64,000 nt of DNA from Streptomyces lucensis JCM 4490 (GTDB lineage: Bacteria; Actinomycetota; Actinomycetes; Streptomycetales; Streptomycetaceae). The position numbers were made by a program, and so were the translations under genes. Within the stretch, counting starts at the first letter, position 1, and every line of letters starts with the position of its first letter. The DNA lies in NCBI RefSeq assembly GCF_014650035.1, contig NZ_BMUE01000016.1:97564-161563 (forward strand), in the 5' to 3' direction. Positions 61,315-64,000 of this stretch are shown here, piece by piece. Below the pieces are notes generated by a model, which was given only the letters and a program-made list of their open reading frames with translations, did not search any database and was not told where the DNA came from.

Positions 61315-61854
61315 TCAGCCCTTCGCGGGGTTCTCGTACTCCCCGACGAGCTGGGCACGCGCGATCGCGTGGAACCGCAGGTTGAAGCCGACGACGGCCG
61401 GAGAGGCGTCCGAGTCCGGACCGAGTTTCTCCTGGTCCACCGCGTACACCGTGAAGACGTACCGGTGCGGGCCGTCCCCGGGCGGCGGCGCGGCACCGCC
61501 GAAGTCCTTCGTCCCGTAGTCGTTCCGCGCGTGCACGGCGCCCTCGGGCAGCCCCTCGAACTTGCCGCCGCCCGCACCCGCGGGCAGCTCCGTCACCGAC
61601 GCCGGGATGTCGAACAGGACCCAGTGCCAGAACCCGCTGCCGGTGGGCGCGTCGGGGTCGTAACAGGTCACGGCGAAGCTCTTGGTCTCCGGCGGGAAGC
61701 CCTCCCACCGCAGCTGCGGCGAGGTGTCGCCCTCCGCCTGGACCTGTGCGCTCCCCAGCGTCGCGCCCTCCTCGACGTCCGCGCTCGTCACCGTGAACGA
61801 CGGCACGGGCGGATGGAAGTCGTGGGGGAGCGGCCGCCGCTTGAGCTCGGTCAC
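61315..61854 (-). CDS. YbhB/YbcL family (Raf kinase inhibitor-like, PEBP) protein
   Basis: A 179-residue PEBP-fold protein. The conserved blocks are SPQLRWEGFPPETKSFAVTC, YDPDAPTGSGFWHWVLFDIP and GPHRYVFTVYAVDQEKLG, with the ligand pocket DPDAP and HWV. Bacterial members have no settled function. GTG at 61854 follows GGGAGGT. No signal peptide, so cytosolic. Confidence 0.93.
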   Translation of the reverse strand: MTELKRRPLPHDFHPPVPSFTVTSADVEEGATLGSAQVQAEGDTSPQLRWEGFPPETKSFAVTCYDPDAPTGSGFWHWVLFDIPASVTELPAGAGGGKFEGLPEGAVHARNDYGTKDFGGAAPPPGDGPHRYVFTVYAVDQEKLGPDSDASPAVVGFNLRFHAIARAQLVGEYENPAKG

Positions 61855-61898
61855 CTCGGTACCTCCCGATCGATGATCTGCAACCAGTGGTTCCGAGC

Positions 61899-62681
61899 CT
61901 AGAACCAGTTGCGCTTGCTGCCGACCTCGGACAGCCACTGGTTGAGGTAAGCCGCCCAGTCGGTCCCCTGCCAGTCGCTCAGACCCACCTGGAAGGACCG
62001 GTAGGTGTCAGAGCCCTCGCTGAAGAGGCCCGGCTTCTTGTCCATCTCCAGGACGACGTCCATGGCGTGCTCGTCGGCCACGAAGCTCAGCTCGACCTGG
62101 TTCAGACCCCGGTACTGCGACGGCGGGTAGAACTCGATCTCCTGGTAGAACGGCAGCCGCTGCCGCGTGCCCCGGATGTGGCCGCGCTCCATGTCCGCGT
62201 TCTTGAAGCGGAAGCCCAGCTGGATGAAGGCGTCCAGGATGGCCTTCTGGGCCGGCAGCGGATGCACGTTGATCGGGTCCAGGTCGCCCGAGTCGACGGC
62301 CCGCGCGATCTCCAGCTCCGTGGTCACACCGATGTGCATCCCGCGCAGGGCCTGCCCGTCGATCATCGTGACCGGCGTCTCCCAGGGGATCTCCAGACCG
62401 AACGGAACCGCGTGCACGGCGCCCGCCTGCAGCTCGAACGCGCCACCGAGCCGCACCTTGGTGAACTCGATGTCCTGCTTGTACTCCTGGTCGCCGCTCT
62501 CCACCTCGACCTTGGCCTGCAGGCCCACGGACAGGCCCTCGATGTTCTGGTTCACGGACCCGCCCTGGATCCTCACCTCGCCCTGGACGACACCACCGGG
62601 CACGACGTTGACCTCGGTCAGCACCGTCTCGACCGAGGCCCCACCGGCCCCGAGGCTCGCGAGCAGCTTCTTGAACGCCAT
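61899..62681 (-). CDS. spo0M: Spo0M family sporulation-control protein
   Basis: A 260-residue protein with the arrestin-like Spo0M fold: MAFKKLLASLGAGGASVETV, GEVRIQGGSVNQNIEGLSVG, VPFGLEIPWETPVTMIDGQA, LEIARAVDSGDLDPINVHPL and the C-terminal DVVLEMDKKPGLFSEG. In Bacillus, Spo0M affects sporulation; in Streptomyces the role is not settled. ATG at 62681 follows AAAGGGAGAG, a good site. Located 44 bases upstream of the YbhB-like gene on the same strand, so co-transcription is likely. Confidence 0.94.
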   Translation of the reverse strand: MAFKKLLASLGAGGASVETVLTEVNVVPGGVVQGEVRIQGGSVNQNIEGLSVGLQAKVEVESGDQEYKQDIEFTKVRLGGAFELQAGAVHAVPFGLEIPWETPVTMIDGQALRGMHIGVTTELEIARAVDSGDLDPINVHPLPAQKAILDAFIQLGFRFKNADMERGHIRGTRQRLPFYQEIEFYPPSQYRGLNQVELSFVADEHAMDVVLEMDKKPGLFSEGSDTYRSFQVGLSDWQGTDWAAYLNQWLSEVGSKRNWF

Positions 62682-62782
62682 TGACTCTCCCTTTACGAAT
62701 GGACCGTCGCCCCCACAAACGCGATCCGTCCCCGGCCGGTTCCGGCCGGGACGGTGACCCGTCTGGGCTACCCTCGGAGTGC

Positions 62783-63433
62783 ATGATCGCGCCCCCGGAC
62801 CGTACGCCACTGCCCCGGACCTTCTTCGACCGGCCGGTCGTGCAGGTCGCCCCCGACCTCCTCGGCCGCATTCTGGTCCGGACGACCCCCGACGGCCCGA
62901 TCGCCCTCCGCCTGACGGAGGTCGAGGCGTACGACGGCCCGAACGATCCGGGGTCCCACGCCTACCGCGGCCGCACGGCCCGCAACGCGGTCATGTTCGG
63001 ACCGCCCGGACACGTGTACGTCTACTTCACCTACGGCATGTGGCATTGCATGAACCTCGTCTGCGGCCCCGAGGGCAGGGCGAGCGGCGTCCTGCTCCGC
63101 GCCGGCGAGATCGTCGAGGGCCTCGAGCCCGCCCGGAAACGTCGACTTTCGGCCCGCGATGACAAGGAACTGGCCAAGGGGCCGGCCCGTCTCGCCACGG
63201 CCCTCGGCGTCGACCGGTCCTTCGACGGCGCCGACGCGTGCGGCGCCGGCGAGACCCCGCTGCGGATGCTGACCGGCACGCCCGTCCCCTCCGACCAGGT
63301 ACGCAGCGGGCCGCGGACCGGAGTCGCCGGCGAGGGCGGCAACGGGGATCTCCATCCCTGGCGCTTCTGGGTGGCCGGCGACCCGACGGTGAGCCCCTAC
63401 CGTGCCCACGTGCCGAGGCGCCGCCGGAGTTGA
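62783..63433 (+). CDS. mpg: 3-methyladenine DNA glycosylase (AAG/MPG type)
   Basis: A 216-residue base-excision repair enzyme. Blocks: DRPVVQVAPDLLGRILVR, RLTEVEAYDGPNDPGSHAYR (catalytic Glu), NAVMFGPPGHVYVYFTYGMW, LLRAGEIVEGLEP and KGPARLATALGV. It cuts alkylated purines such as 3-methyladenine from DNA. It is divergent from spo0M, and the ATG at 62783 follows CGGAG. It is followed by the rRNA operon leader. Confidence 0.95.
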   Translation: MIAPPDRTPLPRTFFDRPVVQVAPDLLGRILVRTTPDGPIALRLTEVEAYDGPNDPGSHAYRGRTARNAVMFGPPGHVYVYFTYGMWHCMNLVCGPEGRASGVLLRAGEIVEGLEPARKRRLSARDDKELAKGPARLATALGVDRSFDGADACGAGETPLRMLTGTPVPSDQVRSGPRTGVAGEGGNGDLHPWRFWVAGDPTVSPYRAHVPRRRRS

Positions 63434-63518
63434 CGCGCCCCCGGATGGTGCGTAGTGTATTCCGAGCCGCTGAACCGGGTACGGCAATCGCCTGCAGCCG
63501 GAGCGGCCAAACCACTAC

Positions 63519-64000
63519 CTAGTCAGAGCCCCTCGGCGGGGTCGTTTCAGGCGCGCTCGCGCGCCCGAATTCGAACTCGCGAGACTCGATTATGAGTCGC
63601 CGGAGAAATCGGCTAGCGTAGTGAATGTCGAAAGGCGCCGCGGCGAAAGCCCAAAGCCCTGAGACAAAATCCCGCCGACCGGGAATCGGACGCCGAAAGG
63701 ATCTGATAGAGTCGGAACCGCCGGAAAGGGAAACGCGAAAGCCGGGAACCTGGAAAGCATCGAGGAAATCGGATCGAGAAAAGGTCTGATAGAGTCGGAA
63801 ACGCAAGACCGAAGGGAAGCGCCCGGAGGAAAGCCCGAGAGGGTGAGTACAAAGGAAGCGACCGTTCCTTGAGAACTCAACAGCGTGCCAAAAATCAACG
63901 CCAGATTAGTTGATACCCCGTCTCCGGTCATCACGATCGGGGCGAGGTTCCTTTGAAAAACACAGCGAGGACGCTGTGTGCGAGGGGATTATTCCTCCTC
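63519..64000 (+). promoter_or_regulatory. rRNA operon promoter and leader region (16S gene begins outside window)
   Basis: No gene can be supported after mpg. The DNA is less GC-rich than elsewhere. Repeated promoter cores are seen: TAGCGT at 63614-63619, TAGAGT at 63707-63712 and TAGAGT at 63791-63796; the last two sit in the shared TCTGATAGAGTCGGAA. Then come TTGAG-AA-CTCAA (63869-63880), typical of actinobacterial rrn leaders, CCCCG/CGGGG arms, and a perfect ACACAGCG-AGGA-CGCTGTGT hairpin (63960-63979), a probable processing stem. This matches multi-promoter Streptomyces rrn leaders. The mature 16S is not visible. Confidence 0.85.
63707..63796 (+). promoter_or_regulatory. Two near-identical tandem rrn promoters
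   Basis: The 16-base core TCTGATAGAGTCGGAA is found twice, 84 bases apart (63703-63718, 63787-63802). Each is preceded by AAAGG and followed by a purine-rich initial region. The -10 is TAGAGT; the -35 is weak in both, as known for some rrn promoters of Streptomyces. Confidence 0.75.

Noticed and set aside
63519..64000. 16S rRNA gene or short proteins read from the right edge
   Set aside because: No 16S 5' sequence is present. The open frames there arise from repeated promoter sequence on the minus strand and have no coding bias.

Overview
The window is a 64 kb piece of a Streptomyces-type chromosome. The evidence is very high GC with strong third-position GC bias, many GTG/TTG starts, 4-base stop/start overlaps inside operons, and genes typical of the genus: a gbn/SCO1839-like nucleoid protein, a streptophobe-type membrane protein, Spo0M, an Asp23 island and a PHO-box pit gene. 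From memory the order resembles the S. coelicolor SCO1795-SCO1857 interval, read toward an rRNA operon. This is core chromosome: I see no insertion sequence, integrase, prophage, CRISPR array or tRNA.

Layout. 1-9505 (minus strand) is a late cobalamin operon, cobD-cobQ-cobN-chlI/D-cobO-cobB, with five overlapping junctions. A cobalamin riboswitch lies upstream and cobB runs off the left edge. 9893-11537 holds a low-affinity phosphate transporter unit with a two-repeat PHO box. 11613-19451 has a secreted GH25 muramidase, a class II aldolase, an alpha/beta hydrolase, a conserved unknown, an ABC-F ATPase, the small DNA-binding protein gbn in a GATC-rich setting, and a crotonase-family protein. 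19461-22585 is an Asp23/AmaP envelope-stress island with one divergent gene encoding two Asp23-like domains. 22589-33215 (mostly minus) carries an SDR, a GH15 glycosidase, SURF1, a small zinc-binding protein, an exonuclease-BRCT fusion, a VIT1-type transporter, an unusually ordered family III CoA-transferase and two tandem secreted subtilases. 33501-36641 holds a DUF485/acetate-type symporter pair and moaA.

36638-49298 is mostly housekeeping: small membrane proteins, tyrS, the tldD/pmbA pair, fabG-fabI (type II fatty acid synthesis), a GntR regulator divergent from a CynX/NimT-like MFS exporter with a perfect palindrome between them, sixA and serB. 49537-63433 covers the cell envelope and signalling: a streptophobe-type protein, an FHA-FHA-ABC exporter like mycobacterial Rv1747, an SLT-domain cell wall protein behind a folded leader, a GAF histidine kinase and NarL-type regulator, a lone ABC ATPase, NfeD plus SPFH, an HNH nuclease, a YbhB-like protein, Spo0M and a 3-methyladenine DNA glycosylase. 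From about 63519 to the right edge the DNA is non-coding and AT-richer, with repeated promoter cores. It reads as the promoter and leader of an rRNA operon whose 16S gene starts just outside the window.

The points most worth following are the Asp23 island with its double-domain divergent member, the GATC cluster upstream of gbn, the three-way-junction leader starting at the predicted transcription start of the SLT gene, the rearranged CoA-transferase, and several short in-place tandem duplications next to stop codons.
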